Part shown: positions 22,375 to 32,865 of the stretch, piece after piece
How the letters are laid out: the number at the start of each line of letters is the position of its first letter
Numbering within the stretch: position 1 is the first letter of the stretch
NCBI GenBank assembly: GCA_014529385.2
Contig: CM043966.1
Coordinates: forward strand, 39,304,037-39,368,036
Reading direction: 5' to 3'
From: Adiantum capillus-veneris
Taxonomy: Eukaryota > Streptophyta > Polypodiopsida > Polypodiales > Pteridaceae
Length of the DNA: 64,000 nt
The notes under the pieces: model-generated
What the model was told of the DNA's origin: nothing
Databases searched by the model: none
The model's input: only the letters and a program-made list of their open reading frames with translations
Position numbers and translations under genes: made by a program

Positions 22375-22659
22375 CTTACTGAACGTCAACTTCTCAATGA
22401 CGAGGTTGTTGGAATCCGCTTCTCAACTTGTGCTACCCGATGATTCGCCCACGTCCTTGAGTGGCTCGGATTTCGAGATGAGTGCCTGTAGGACCAACTC
22501 TTGGTCTCTCTGCATCTCACGTTCTAATTCCAAGGCCGCTCGTCTATCTTCGGCAGCTATGCGTTGGGCTTCGCGTGCTTGCTCACGCTCAAGCTCAATT
22601 GCTGCCTTTCTTTCTTCGCCCGCCAAGCTCGCTTGCTCACGCTCATGCTCCAAGGCTAC

Positions 22660-22757
22660 CCTTCTTTCTTCGCGCTAGCGATCCAAGTTTGCCTTTCTTT
22701 CTTCGCGCTCGCGATCCAAGACTGCCTTTCTTTCTTCGCGCTCGCGATCCAAGGCGG
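22660..22757 (-). repeat. 33-bp tandem repeat encoding an 11-residue coiled-coil unit
   Basis: Three near-identical 33-bp units. On the minus strand they encode repeats of LDREREERKAV type, with further, more diverged 11-residue units down to about 22430. Part of the G1 gag N-terminus. Confidence 0.85.
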
Positions 22758-23337
22758 CGTGTTGCACCTCTTGTTGTAGCATCATGTCCATCATCAACTT
22801 GACCAAAGCCTCCATGGGATTTGGTGCAACTCGTGGCGTAGATGGAGAAGGGGGAGGGTCGGAAAATCCTTTGGAGGGGAAAATTCTTCGTCACCATCTC
22901 CATGCTCATCACCTTTACGCAAAGTATCCATTCCGCTTCAGGTGATGACCATACACTGAGATCTTGGGTACTTAAGTTCTCGAGGAACTTGGGTTCTTGA
23001 GGTTCTTGAGTTCTTGAGTTCCGGAGCTTGCAATTGGTGTTTGAGAAGGCTTTTCTCTTACCCGTGCTTGACTCTTCCCTGCGGGCGCACCCCTTGGCGG
23101 CCTTGCTTTTTCCCACCTCACGTCAATTGGCCGGCCGCTAAGTGCACAGTCCGCTCTTAATGAGTGAAAAGAGGAACAAGGGGAGGTCGGACGAGCCCTT
23201 CTTTCTTGGGTTACCTATCACTCTTCAAAAACGCGATTAGGAATCGACACGCCCAAGTGGACATGGGTTACGTGCGACCGCAACAAGCAAAAAAATTCTT
23301 GTGGTACTTTCCTTGAGTGATACACAACACTGACAAA

Positions 23338-23349
23338 GCTCTGATACCA
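23338..23349 (-). promoter_or_regulatory. G1 primer-binding site (initiator tRNA-Met)
   Basis: On the minus strand, TGGTATCAGAGC lies one base inside the 5' LTR. This gypsy family uses the same primer as the copia elements here. Confidence 0.92.
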
Positions 23350-23350
23350 A

Positions 23351-23512
23351 TGTGAGGTGCAACGGAAGTGAATGTTGATCTTGCTCAAGATGAGTGCTCC
23401 GAACTGTGCTCAAGGTTCCTTTTACTTACGGAAGGGAGAGCCTTCCGTTCCTTTAGTGAGAGAGTGCAATGATCACAAACAAGTGAATGCTACTGTGAAT
23501 GAAGGTGCTGAG

Positions 23513-23564
<52 letters not shown>

Positions 23565-24528
23565 ATATGACACCAGACAATTCTCAAACCCTCCTCCAAG
23601 GGCACCCCTCTCTATGGCAAGAGAGGTCTATGCTATTGATTGCATGAATCTGGTACAATGGTCTACTTGCCGACGATGTCGACGACAATGATGACGACGA
23701 CGAGGCCGGGCTGAAGTTTGAAAACGCTAGGGCTGAAAAAGCTGAAATCTGCTAACTACTGACTCTCTGCTGAATACTAATACTGTGTCGGCGAGGACAC
23801 ACGCGAGGACGACGCCGCGACGACAATGTGCTGAAAACGCGGATGCTGAAATCTTCGGACAGCGGGCTGAATCGGAAAACACTGGCTGACTCGACGGTAC
23901 GACGAGGATCTGCTACGGGTAGGTGAGATCTGCGAGGCTAAGGGCTAAATCTGCGGTGTCTAAGTGCTGAAAACTGAAAACGCTGATGTGCTTGGGCTGA
24001 TCTGACGCCGGAATCTGCTAACGCTAGGCTAAGTGCTGCAAACTGAAAAACGTCAGTTGATCTGTAGCAAAAACGCCAAGCTCATCTGCAACCTGAAAAC
24101 GCTATCTGCTTCTATTGGCTAGAAACGCTAGGGCCTCCTACCGGTCTTGCTAAGAAGGTGCACTGCAAGTTGCTGGAACTTCTTCTGCCTCTTCTGCCAG
24201 AAAGTGCTAGCGCTAGGTTTCTTTTATAGAAACTTAGCAAACTTGCCCTACTCACTTTTCCAACAAAGTCACTTATTAAATAATAAGTGAAAAATGAGTA
24301 AATAGGGAAAATGGGTTTTGTGCACTGTAAAATGCTCATGATGGGTAATGAATCATGAATGTCATGTTGATGATCATGTTGTGTGCAGCCGCGGATATGC
24401 AACTACTATAAGTGCCTAAACATGCACGGCCTGCACACAAAGGTGCCAAAACACTTCCTAAGCTGACCTGAACCCTAGACCTGAGATAGCTTGTCCACAT
24501 GCACATAGGGTTAGATGTGCACGTGACA
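23351..24528 (-). repeat. G1 5' LTR (1178 bp)
   Basis: In element orientation it starts TGTCACGTGCACATC and ends CACATT-side CTCACA. A TATA box (CTATAAAAG, about 24229-24221) is followed by many copies of a TAGCGTTTTC-type motif (seen on the plus strand as GAAAACGCTA, about 24215-23720). A GA/CT tract lies nearer the U5 end. A homologous but truncated LTR pair belongs to G2. Confidence 0.85.
23516..23561. repeat. (GA)23 microsatellite in G1 LTR
   Basis: A 46-bp GA tract (CT on the element's strand) within the transcribed part of the LTR. Confidence 0.95.
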
Positions 24529-24834
24529 TCTCCCTTGCCTTATGTAGCACGATGATTCCGCTCTCGTGCACCTCTCCCCCCCTTTGAATACAGAATCGTG
24601 ATGCGCAACTCAAGGAATTTCTATCTGTATGTACAGTTGTGTGGGTTCATGCACGTTTGTCGAGGCAAGAGCCTCTTGCACAGGTACTGGATTGGCTAAT
24701 TGCTAACCCCCCACAAGTACACGTGAACTCGAAGAGATTTCACGCAAGAAATCTCATCCGATACAAGGGGCAAGTAGCCCTACACGTGCGGGAGCTCAAG
24801 GGCTTGCTACGGATCAAACCGGCATGCGAAACCA
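24529..24834 (+). mobile_element. Family S LTR fragment, right half
   Basis: Continues the S sequence interrupted at 18888. Matches S2 through TGTACAGTTGTGTGGGTTCA, GAGGCAAGAGCCTCTTGCAC and CAGGTACTGGATT to GGGAGCTC. Similarity stops at about 24834, so this copy is truncated at both ends. Confidence 0.85.
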
Positions 24835-25730
24835 TGTCACAAAATGATAACGTGGCATCTCCGCAAATAACCAAAAGTTAAAGTTTGTCCCAACTTATAG
24901 GATAGGGTCCTATCCTATGGGGCCCTGGGGACACTAGAGAGAAATAAAGAGAGAGGTCGCATTAAAGTGCTAACGTAGCAGCTGTGCAATTCCGCGTTTC
25001 ACGCTGATTGATGATGCGACAACTGTACGGAATTCTGTGATTTGCGCTGGCAAGAGTTAGCGCTAGCTTTTGGGGTTCAACGCTTCTGAGTCTAAAGCTT
25101 TTGATGTACTGCTTTGCCCTCTAGTGAGTCTGCCGGCTGGTCTCATGGTTCCGTCGCAGGGACAAAATCACTTTTTCCTCAAAGAGTGAGCCTTGGTTGG
25201 TTTTCGGCGAGGGCACAGAGCACAAGAACTTGGAATTACACTAGGGCTGACAGAGTGAATGACACCAGGGAAGAGGGTTTCTCTTCACAGGACAGACATG
25301 TTGTTCCTCCTCCAGTGTTTTGTTAGACTTACACCACTCTGCTGCTTCACATAGGTCTAGGGCATACTTGTATGGCTAGTATGTCTCCGGGCTGGCCACC
25401 CATAGTCTAGGTTGTACCTGGTCCGACCGCCCAAGTTTGGGGCCAGCTGCCCACCTTGTCCGGGCGCCACATATATATTTCCATATATCATTTATGTTGG
25501 GTCGTGGAGGATTTTTCCAGGCTTTGCCCTACCTCCCCTTGGGCACCTATTTATGGGGCCAGGGGGGTACCCACTTCCACACATCCGATCTGTTGTATTG
25601 AGGTTCTCATGCTCTGGTAGTCATGGGGGGCTGATAGTCCCCTCTTCCCTACATCAGCATTTTGGTGTTCTCTGTCTCTCCCTTTCTCACGCTTCCGCAC
25701 ACGTGCGCACTCACATGTTTTGGCGAGAGT
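24835..25730. other. Unassigned region, probable LTR/leader of the following gypsy remnant
   Basis: No gene is recognised. It contains a perfect 22-bp inverted repeat (24897-24918, 10-bp arms, 2-nt centre) and a TATA-like CACATATATATTTCC (about 25470). Because a plus-strand gypsy gag follows, part of it may be that element's LTR or leader. Confidence 0.4.
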
Positions 25731-25734
25731 TCAC

Positions 25735-26885
25735 GGCCACCCCAATCTGTACCTTTTGTTAATGTGAATGCTCCACAAGGTCAAGGGTTTATGATTGGGC
25801 AACTAGATGAGGATGCTTTCAGGACTCCGTTGGTTGCTGCTCTGAATGTGTTTTCTCGGTTGGTGCAAAATCCTAGGTTTATGGAACTTATGCAACAGCC
25901 ACTAGTGTCACAACACGCAAGGCAACTTTCTCATGCAGGAGAGCCCGTTGAAGCTTAAGCCCAAGTCCCTAATGCGTCTCAGCAGGGCAGGGAGCACTTT
26001 CATGTTGTGAAGTCAATTGGGGCTCCAAAACAAATCCCTTCTGTCCACGCATAAGTGGTTAGGATGCCTATTCCAAAGGCTTTACCAGTTCAGCCAGCCA
26101 CCTTTACGAGTCCAAATGTTGCATTAAATGGACACGGAACCAGTTTCCAAGCTATGCAACACGTTCTTCCACCACCCACGATACATCCTGATTATTCCAG
26201 GGGTGGATCTGTGTTTCAGAGCATGGCTGGTTGTGTGCTTGACTAAAAGCCAAGAACAGTCTTTGGGGGTATGCAAGGCATGATGCCAAACCCCATGTAT
26301 GGTAATATTGGCATGCACCAAGAGTTTTAGTGCAATCAGGGTCAGTTTGGGGTGCCACAGGGCAATTTTGACATGGCTGGTTTTTCACACCAACAGGCAA
26401 ATATGGCACCGGTGACTCAGAATGTCAATGGCCAAGGGGCACCGTTGATCCCTATTACAGTGCCCATATTGCAAACACTTCCCTATGATGATTTGGGAGC
26501 ACTAGAAAAGCCAAAACCATACAAAGAAGGTGGCGCAGCTGTGAAGTTTGATACTTTCAACGGATTTGAGAATAAGACGAAGGCTCTTACTTTCCTCAGC
26601 AGTTTGATAGTGCTTATGCAGGGGGGCATATTACAGAAGCCTCCAAGGTCAGGAAAGCTACCACTTTCTTGAAAGGTAATGCGCATACATGGTGGACGAC
26701 ACTGTTCACGAAAGGGCAGACACACGCCACATGGGTTTACTTCAAGCAAATGTTTGCATATGCGTGGCTGTCAAATGAATTCGACGCCAATGTCATGATA
26801 GATTGGCACCAACTTACTATAGCTACTTGCAAGAGCCTAGAAGAGTACAATCGGAGGTTCTATAAAGCGTTGCTCAAGACGTAAT
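25735..26885 (+). pseudogene. Ty3/gypsy gag remnant, different family from G1/G2
   Basis: The frames read NVNAPQGQGFMIGQLDEDAF (about 25760), then a Gln/Met/Pro-rich stretch, KPKPYKEGGAAVKFDTFNGF (about 26510), KGNAHTWWTTL (26669) and TWVYFKQMFAYAWLSNEFD then LEEYNRRFYKAL. The last two are the conserved core of retrotransposon gag (GxAxxWW ... W..FK..F...F). Several stops and frame changes are present, and no zinc knuckle or pol follows because LINE sequence begins at about 26890. Confidence 0.7.
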
Positions 26886-26889
26886 TCTT

Positions 26890-27620
26890 TCCAAATCCGT
26901 AGTAAGCACCACATAAATGGTGACAAATGAGACGTATCCAAAGGTGCACATGTGAAAATGAATCTAATGGTTGGGCGCCAAACACCGGCACTATCCATAG
27001 ATCCAAACCGAGGAGAGGTATGTGACAAAGCATGGTGTAGAAACAGTTTCCAAAGGCTCAACCCCTCGTAACAATCCGCGTACTATGAGTTTGGCAAGCA
27101 AGGCCTTGCTCTGTATCTCTAGATCAATAATCCCCAAGCCTACCTCCTCTCTAGGCAAAATGATTTGTCTCCGAATGGACTCGTGGATGTGTGTCAATAG
27201 AGCCATCTAAGCAACCGCACAGAAAGTTGTGTACAAGGCACTAAAAACGCACCATGATGCCAAAGTGAAGACTCAAGAGTCATGCAGGCTGTGGTGAACC
27301 AAGATGTCGCAAGAACAACCTGATTCACCACAAGGACCCTGCAAGCCAAAGACAAATGCAAGGATGACGGATGGCATTTTTTTTCCCCACAAAAAAAACC
27401 TTCCAATAGTTGAGAAAATTGCCCAATGGGCGGGCATAGAGAGGGCTGCATCAACATGTGAGGAGACTCTCCCAGTGAAAATATATGGACCATGATGGCT
27501 AAATCAAGAGATAGGGGGTGAAAAAATGGTGGACGATACTGCCATCTAGGCGCGACATGAACCATGGTGAAAAAGGGTCTTGGGCGCCAAAGTCGCAAGA
27601 AGGCCTCTCGACACTCCTGC
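26890..27620 (-). pseudogene. L1-like LINE reverse transcriptase C-terminal remnant
   Basis: Minus-strand frames read FFLWGKKMPSVILAFVFGLQGPCG (about 27400) and then IRRQIILPREEVGLGIIDLE followed by IQSKALLAKLIVRGLL (about 27170-27080). The 'LPxxxGGLGI.DL....ALLAKW' string is typical of the region just after the RT domain in plant L1-type LINEs. Frameshifts and stops are numerous. Only this tail remains, consistent with 5' truncation and decay. Confidence 0.65.
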
Positions 27621-27756
27621 ATGCTATCGGAGCTACCCTGAAGTCTCTCAAACTGGCCCTAGAGGGTATGGGCCAGCTCTAGCCAAATATCACGCAATCT
27701 CCACCGATGGGATGGGTATAGCCTCGAAGATGAGGAAGCAACGGGCTCGCCACATG

Positions 27757-28019
27757 TGTTGGGTTAAAGGCGTAAATAACCCCTTTTTGTACATTTTTAT
27801 ACTTTGTCACCTGGACACATTTTTTAAAGGTCACTTATAATAAAAGTGGGAAAACCCAAAACTCACTTATTGAGTTTTCCCCAAAAACGTGAGCTCTCTC
27901 TCTCTCCCTCTTCTTCTTCTAGCGCTTCCTCTCCTGCTGCTCTTCGCCTCCCCTCTCTGCACACACACTGCACTTCCTCGCGTGCTCTTTCACTTGCATA
28001 CACCGCCGCGCACTCATCA
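27757..28019 (+). repeat. C2 5' LTR
   Basis: The end at 28019 (CA) is fixed by the primer site. The start is put at TGTTGGG (27757), though TG at 27755 is also possible. Contains a pyrimidine-rich CTCTCTCCCTC stretch and CTAGCGCTTCC at about 27919. Confidence 0.65.
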
Positions 28020-28021
28020 AC

Positions 28022-28033
28022 CGGTATCAGAGC
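28022..28033 (+). promoter_or_regulatory. C2 primer-binding site (one mismatch)
   Basis: CGGTATCAGAGC, differing from TGGTATCAGAGC at the first base, lies two bases after the LTR. Confidence 0.85.
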
Positions 28034-28776
28034 CCGATTAGGGTTTGCCCCCAAACCTGTAAACGCTGAATTTCAGCCAAGAAGGTCAACTTTATCGCAA
28101 GATTTTGCAATTTTGTCACCAAAGGACTCGTCCCCAGACACTAGAGAGCTCCCGGCAACCCAAATTGACCTAAAACAGGCTGAAATTAGGTCAAAAACAG
28201 GAAATTACAGGTTATGACAGCAAAAATACAGGTTTTGCAAATGTTGTATTAAGGTGTGGGAATACTTTTGCTAAGTCCCCGCTATCCGAAAACCTTGAAA
28301 TTGTCGAAAAACAAGCCCTAAAACAGGCGTTTTAAGCAAATTTCAGATTTACGAAAGTTTTTGCAAGTGTTTTTATGGTGCGATTACATTCGGGAAAGTG
28401 CAAATTGATGCAATCTACGCACATTTGACAAATTTTGTCGATGTATGACCATTTGTGGCTCAATTTCATGCAATGTTGATGCTACAAATTGGGGCTTTTG
28501 CGCTTACATGCTTCTGAAGGCTGTGTATTAGCCTTGTGTATGTCTTCTGAGGCTAAAAACAACTAAATTCGTTGTTTTCGAGCACAAATTCGCTCGCTGA
28601 AATTTCCTGCGCATAAATTTCAGAAATTGAATTTTGTGCCCAAATCGTCCTATTTTGCCCCAAATTGCTCCTGTGACCATTTGGAGCTGTAGTGTACATC
28701 TCTGTGAGGCTATACTCCGATTTTTGCGTATTTTGCCCAAAAATTCAGCGGATTATTCCTCTTATTTCGTGCAACT
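28034..28776 (+). other. C2 5' leader
   Basis: A 743-bp leader with no credible frame, rich in ACAGG and TTTCAG words. It leads to the gag ATG at 28777. Confidence 0.7.
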
Positions 28777-31700
28777 ATGGCCTCATCTTCTTCGGATGTG
28801 AAGAACCTCTTCGAGATTAGGAGGTTCGATGGTACAGGTTTTGATCTTTGGAAAGACAAGATTCAAGGAATCCTATTTCTTAAGGATTGCGAAGGGGCAC
28901 TTGAACAGGTGAAGCCACAGAATATGACAGATGAAGCATGGGTTAGCATGAACAGGAAGGCCATTACATACATTAAAATGGCAATGACAGATGAGACCGT
29001 CATTGATGTGAAAGGTCTCACAACTGCTTTTGATGTGTGGAAGAAGTTAAAGGGAATGTATGAAAATACAACGCCTGTTAACCAGGTGCACTTGATGCGA
29101 AAGCTTGTTGGCATGCAACTAGATGAGTCCAAGAGCGCGGCAGAGCACTTGTCATTGTTCGCAGGTACTTTGTCGCAGTTACAGGATTCTGGCTTGCCCC
29201 CTTTTGATGATAAGCTGAAAGCTATCTTCTTGCTTATGACCTTACCTGAGTCATGGGAAACTTTGGTGGTTTCGTTGTCCAATAACCCCAATTTGACCTT
29301 TGATGTTGTTAGGGGTTCTATCTTGAATGAAGAAATCAGGAGGAAAGCAAGTGGAGAGGGAGGCAGCTCTGCCAACATGGTTAGAGGCAGGACAGAAAAG
29401 AAGAATGCTTATGCACAAAGGAGTAAGAGTAAGAATAAAGAAAGGGGAAATGCAAGCAAAGGCAAGGGTGATGTGACTTGCTATCAATGTGGCAGGAAGG
29501 GTCACAAGAAACCCGATTGTAGGTACTATAAAGTTGAGTTAGAAAGGAAAAAGAATGGTGGAGACAAAAAGAAAGAGAAGAAGGAAGTCAAGACAGATGC
29601 ACAGGATAGCTCAAAGGACAAAGAGAAGGCCAATGTGGCTTCTAGTGTCGTGATTGAGGAGCTGTCAGATGTAGAGGATATCTTGTGTGCCACTTTATCA
29701 GATGATGATGCTTATGACTTTGATGCCTCTCTAAATGTTCATTCACAGGACATGCAGATCACCAAGAGTGATCTTATTGATGCTTTGTTGACTGTCAATG
29801 ATGCATTGTCCCAGACTTGGATTGTTGATTCCGGTGCTTCATTTCATGTGACTCCTATCAAGGAGTGTTTCTCTACTTTTGATGCAGGCAAGCGTGGCCA
29901 TGTATACCTTGGAAACAATCATGCATGTTCCATTGAGGATATTGGCACTGTGCATCTCTCCATAGATGGCACAAATGAGCTTGTCTTGCATGATGTTCGA
30001 TATGTGTCGAGAATCAAGAAGAGTCTGCTTTCTGTTGGTCAGATGGATATGCATGGTTACAACATCTTGTTTGAGAGAGGGTCATGGAAAATGACCAGAG
30101 GCTCAAGGCTGATTGTAAAGGGCACAAAGAAAGGGACACTTTACTGCATGCATGGAAAGGCCGTGTTGGGCAAGTTTATTGCATTGGCTGAAATTTACTC
30201 TCACATGGAGTTGTGGCACAAGAGGCTTGGCCATATGAGCCAAAAGGGCCTTTCTAAGCTTTGTACTTTGAACAAGCTTGATGCTAAAGACACAAAGCTT
30301 GATTTTTGTGATGAATGTCAATATGGCAAGCAAGTAAAGCGTTCTTATTACTCTGGTGTCTCTCGTAAATCTTGTGTGCTTGATCTTGTACATTCTGATG
30401 TATGTAGCATGCCTACTAGGTCTATGGGTGGTGCATGTTATTTTGTCTCCTTTGTTGATGATCATTCTAGGAAAATTTGGGTTTATTTGCTTAAGTCTAA
30501 GGATGAAGCCTTTGCTGCGTTTAAGAGATTTCATGCATTTGTGACCACCCAAACAGGTAGAAAGCTAAAATGCTTGCGTACAGACAATGGAGGGGAGTAC
30601 ACAAGTGCTGAATTTAACAAGTTTTGTGAAAATTTGGGCATTAAGAGGGAGCTTACTATGCCATACAACCCCTCTTCTAATGGTGTGGCTGAAAGATTCA
30701 ATAGGACACTTTGTGAGAGGGTGAGATGCATGCTGTCCACAGCTAATCTCTCTCATGGATTTTGGGGAGAAGCTTTGAAAACTGCAGTGCATATATGCAA
30801 TCGATCCCCTCACATGACTTTGAAAGGTGACGTCCCTGAAGAGGTTTGGTCTGGCAAGCCTGCTTCATATGATCACTTACACATTTTTGGTTGCGAAGCT
30901 TTTGTGCATGTTAGGCCTGAGTTGAGGAGTAAACTAGATGCGAAGTCCATTAAAGGCCTCTTCATGGGATATGGTGAAGAAGGCGAAATGGGTTACAGGA
31001 TTTGGTTACCTCGGCTCAAAAGGGTTGTACGCAGCCGGGATGTTGTTTTTAATGAGGCAAGGATGCTTCAAAACAATTGTGCCTCAAAGCATGACCATAA
31101 AAGGGTGAAATTTCAGCATGACCAGCCACCTGTTAGGCCTATTTTTGACACTCAAGATGCACCACAAATGGCTGAAAATGTAGATGATCCAGTGGTGTTT
31201 GAGCCAGATGATGTTGGACAGCAAATTGAGGCTCCTGAAGGGCATTTGCAGCCAAGAAACAATGCTGAAAATGGTGCTGAAAATGATGTACAACAACCCA
31301 TTGTTGATGATTTTGTAGTGCCACCTGATGTAAACCCATTGCCGGATAATGTGGATCATTGGGTGAGACGCTCTACTCGTCAAAGACGGCCTGTGAGTCG
31401 ATATGACCCCTCTTTGCATTACATTATGTTGACAGATGAGGGAGAGCCTTTTACGTATAAAGAGGCAAAGACATGTGAGCACAGTGACAAGTGGGAGCTT
31501 GCTATGCAGGAAGAGATTAAAGCTTTGCATGCTAATCATACTTGGGATTTGGTTGAATTGCCCAAAGGAAGGAAGGCTATTCCTAACAAATGGGTGTATA
31601 AAATCAAAACTGTTGATGCAAAACCCAAGTATAAGGCAAGGCTTGTTGCAAAGGGATATGTTCAAACCAAGGACATAGACTTTCAGGAAGTGTTCTCTCC

Positions 31701-32865
31701 TGTTGTGAAGATGACCACTTTGCGTGTATTGTTTGCCATTGTGGCTGCTCTTGATTTGGAAATGGACCAAATGGATGTACATACCGCTTTCTTGCATGGT
31801 GATGTGGAAGAAGAGCTTTACATGAAGCAACCCGAGGGTTTTGTCATCCTTGGCAAGGAACATTTGGTATGTATGCTCAATAGAAGCTTGTATGGGCTGA
31901 AACAATCATGTAAACAGTGGTACAAGAAGTTTGATCGCTTCATGCTTAAACATGGTTACAAAAGAAGCCATGCAGACCATTGTTTGTATACCAAACGTGA
32001 TGAGGATGGCAGCCCGATCATTCTTGTGCTCTATGTAGACGATATGTTGATAGCTGCAAAGAAAAGAAGCATTGTAGATGCTCTTAAAGGGCAGCTGAAA
32101 TCTGCGTTTTCAATGAAAGACCTTGGGACAGCTGAACATATACTTGGAGTGCGTGTTACACGGCAAAGAGACAAGCGCCTATTGTATTTGTCGCAAGAAA
32201 AGTACATTGAAAAGGTGTTGGACAGATTTAACATGGCTGAAGCAAAGCCTCTTGGTGTGCCATTACAGCCATGTGTTAAAATTTCCCAGGATGATTGTCC
32301 CAAGTCAAAGGAAGAAGCCAATGACATGCAAAGTGTGCCTTATGCTTCAGCTTGTGGTTCACTTATGTATGCTATGGTTGCTACTAGGCCTGACATAGCC
32401 CATGCAGTGGGAGTTGTTAGCCGGTTTATGGCTAATCCAAGCAGGTTACATTGGGATACAGTGAAGTCCATTATGAGGTACTTGAAAGGGACTAAAAACA
32501 AATGCCTCTGCTATGGTAAAGGACCAATGGAGTTGAAGGGATTTTGTGACTTTGACATGGCTGGTGATGTGGATACACGGAAATCCAAAAGTGGCTATGT
32601 ATTTACTCTTGCAGGAGGTGCTGTTTCATGGTGTTCTAGATTGCAAAAGATTGTTGCATTGTCTACTACAGAGGCTGAATATATTTCAGCCACTGAGGCT
32701 TCCAAAGAAGCTATTTGGTTAGCACGCCTATGCATTGGTGTTCTCCTTGCTCATCTCCTGTTTAGTGCTAACCTTGGTTTGCTTATATATTTTCTTACCC
32801 AATTTGCCCTACCTACTTTCCAACAAAAGTCACTTAAATTAATAAGTGAAAAATGTCAAAAATAG
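28777..32865 (+). CDS. C2 gag-pol polyprotein, open but 3' truncated and fused to LTR sequence
   Basis: The frame begins MASSSSDVKNLFEIRRFDGT and runs 1362 codons. Zinc knuckle CYQCGRKGHKKPDC at 235-248. Protease DSGASFHVTP, Asp351. Pre-integrase WHKRLGH from 480. Integrase D541, D603, E639 (same 61/35 spacing as C1). RT YVDD at 1086-1089. RNase H reaches STTEAEY and SKEAIWLARL. From about residue 1318 the peptide (LCIGVLLAHLLFS onward) comes from G2 LTR DNA read through to a chance stop, so about 44 residues are foreign. One RNase H box reads DFDMAG where C1 has DADFAG. No internal stop. Family Tnt1-like by motif resemblance. Confidence 0.9.
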   Translation: MASSSSDVKNLFEIRRFDGTGFDLWKDKIQGILFLKDCEGALEQVKPQNMTDEAWVSMNRKAITYIKMAMTDETVIDVKGLTTAFDVWKKLKGMYENTTPVNQVHLMRKLVGMQLDESKSAAEHLSLFAGTLSQLQDSGLPPFDDKLKAIFLLMTLPESWETLVVSLSNNPNLTFDVVRGSILNEEIRRKASGEGGSSANMVRGRTEKKNAYAQRSKSKNKERGNASKGKGDVTCYQCGRKGHKKPDCRYYKVELERKKNGGDKKKEKKEVKTDAQDSSKDKEKANVASSVVIEELSDVEDILCATLSDDDAYDFDASLNVHSQDMQITKSDLIDALLTVNDALSQTWIVDSGASFHVTPIKECFSTFDAGKRGHVYLGNNHACSIEDIGTVHLSIDGTNELVLHDVRYVSRIKKSLLSVGQMDMHGYNILFERGSWKMTRGSRLIVKGTKKGTLYCMHGKAVLGKFIALAEIYSHMELWHKRLGHMSQKGLSKLCTLNKLDAKDTKLDFCDECQYGKQVKRSYYSGVSRKSCVLDLVHSDVCSMPTRSMGGACYFVSFVDDHSRKIWVYLLKSKDEAFAAFKRFHAFVTTQTGRKLKCLRTDNGGEYTSAEFNKFCENLGIKRELTMPYNPSSNGVAERFNRTLCERVRCMLSTANLSHGFWGEALKTAVHICNRSPHMTLKGDVPEEVWSGKPASYDHLHIFGCEAFVHVRPELRSKLDAKSIKGLFMGYGEEGEMGYRIWLPRLKRVVRSRDVVFNEARMLQNNCASKHDHKRVKFQHDQPPVRPIFDTQDAPQMAENVDDPVVFEPDDVGQQIEAPEGHLQPRNNAENGAENDVQQPIVDDFVVPPDVNPLPDNVDHWVRRSTRQRRPVSRYDPSLHYIMLTDEGEPFTYKEAKTCEHSDKWELAMQEEIKALHANHTWDLVELPKGRKAIPNKWVYKIKTVDAKPKYKARLVAKGYVQTKDIDFQEVFSPVVKMTTLRVLFAIVAALDLEMDQMDVHTAFLHGDVEEELYMKQPEGFVILGKEHLVCMLNRSLYGLKQSCKQWYKKFDRFMLKHGYKRSHADHCLYTKRDEDGSPIILVLYVDDMLIAAKKRSIVDALKGQLKSAFSMKDLGTAEHILGVRVTRQRDKRLLYLSQEKYIEKVLDRFNMAEAKPLGVPLQPCVKISQDDCPKSKEEANDMQSVPYASACGSLMYAMVATRPDIAHAVGVVSRFMANPSRLHWDTVKSIMRYLKGTKNKCLCYGKGPMELKGFCDFDMAGDVDTRKSKSGYVFTLAGGAVSWCSRLQKIVALSTTEAEYISATEASKEAIWLARLCIGVLLAHLLFSANLGLLIYFLTQFALPTFQQKSLKLISEKCQK

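Larger units (their letters stand above)
20240..22952 (-). pseudogene. G1 gag, split by solo S LTR
   Basis: Gag starts MVITRSGMDTLRKGD at 22952. An 11-residue coiled-coil repeat region follows (about 22757-22430), ending EPLKDVGESSGSTS. After the solo LTR (21047-22374), the retrotransposon gag domain continues: TAMYLAGDAINWYHAW, FQDKLKARFMPPQYL, LGTQLRKSDDECKEAFLFGL. A Lys/Asn/Ser-rich linker and a CCHC zinc knuckle (about 20270-20310, CYQCHVKGHIKSTC in one frame) complete it. Frameshifts occur near 20990, near 22680 and in the knuckle. The LTR insertion alone would inactivate it. Confidence 0.85.
18889..24528 (-). mobile_element. Gypsy element G1 (chromovirus-like), internally deleted
   Basis: A minus-strand element with a full 5' LTR (23351-24528), primer site, gag, protease and a scrap of integrase. 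The 3' LTR is reduced to about 100 bp (18889-18990) at its U5 end. Reverse transcriptase and most of integrase are deleted. It interrupts family S LTR sequence, with TCTC repeated on both sides (18885-18888 and 24529-24532), and the S sequence reads through once one TCTC is removed. It is a sister copy of G2 (32731-40827), and a solo S LTR lies within its gag. Confidence 0.85.
27757..32730 (+). mobile_element. Copia element C2, 3' truncated
   Basis: The 5' LTR (about 27757-28019), primer site, leader and an open gag-pol run to the RNase H domain. At about 32730 the sequence switches to the LTR of gypsy G2, so the end of RNase H, the polypurine tract and the 3' LTR are absent. With one LTR, neither a target duplication nor LTR divergence can be read. 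The open frame suggests it was recently intact. Confidence 0.88.

Noticed and set aside
22643-23116. 157-codon minus-strand frame with Arg/Lys repeats
   Set aside because: It is the wrong frame over the G1 gag start and 33-bp repeats; the true gag frame begins MVITRSG at 22952.
18889-24528. Clean 5-bp target duplication for G1
   Set aside because: Flanks read TTCTC and TCTCC; only TCTC is shared, so I report four bases and do not claim five.
32731-32865. C-terminal 44 residues of the C2 frame as a real protein extension
   Set aside because: The same DNA occurs at 40448-40580 as gypsy LTR, so the residues are readthrough.
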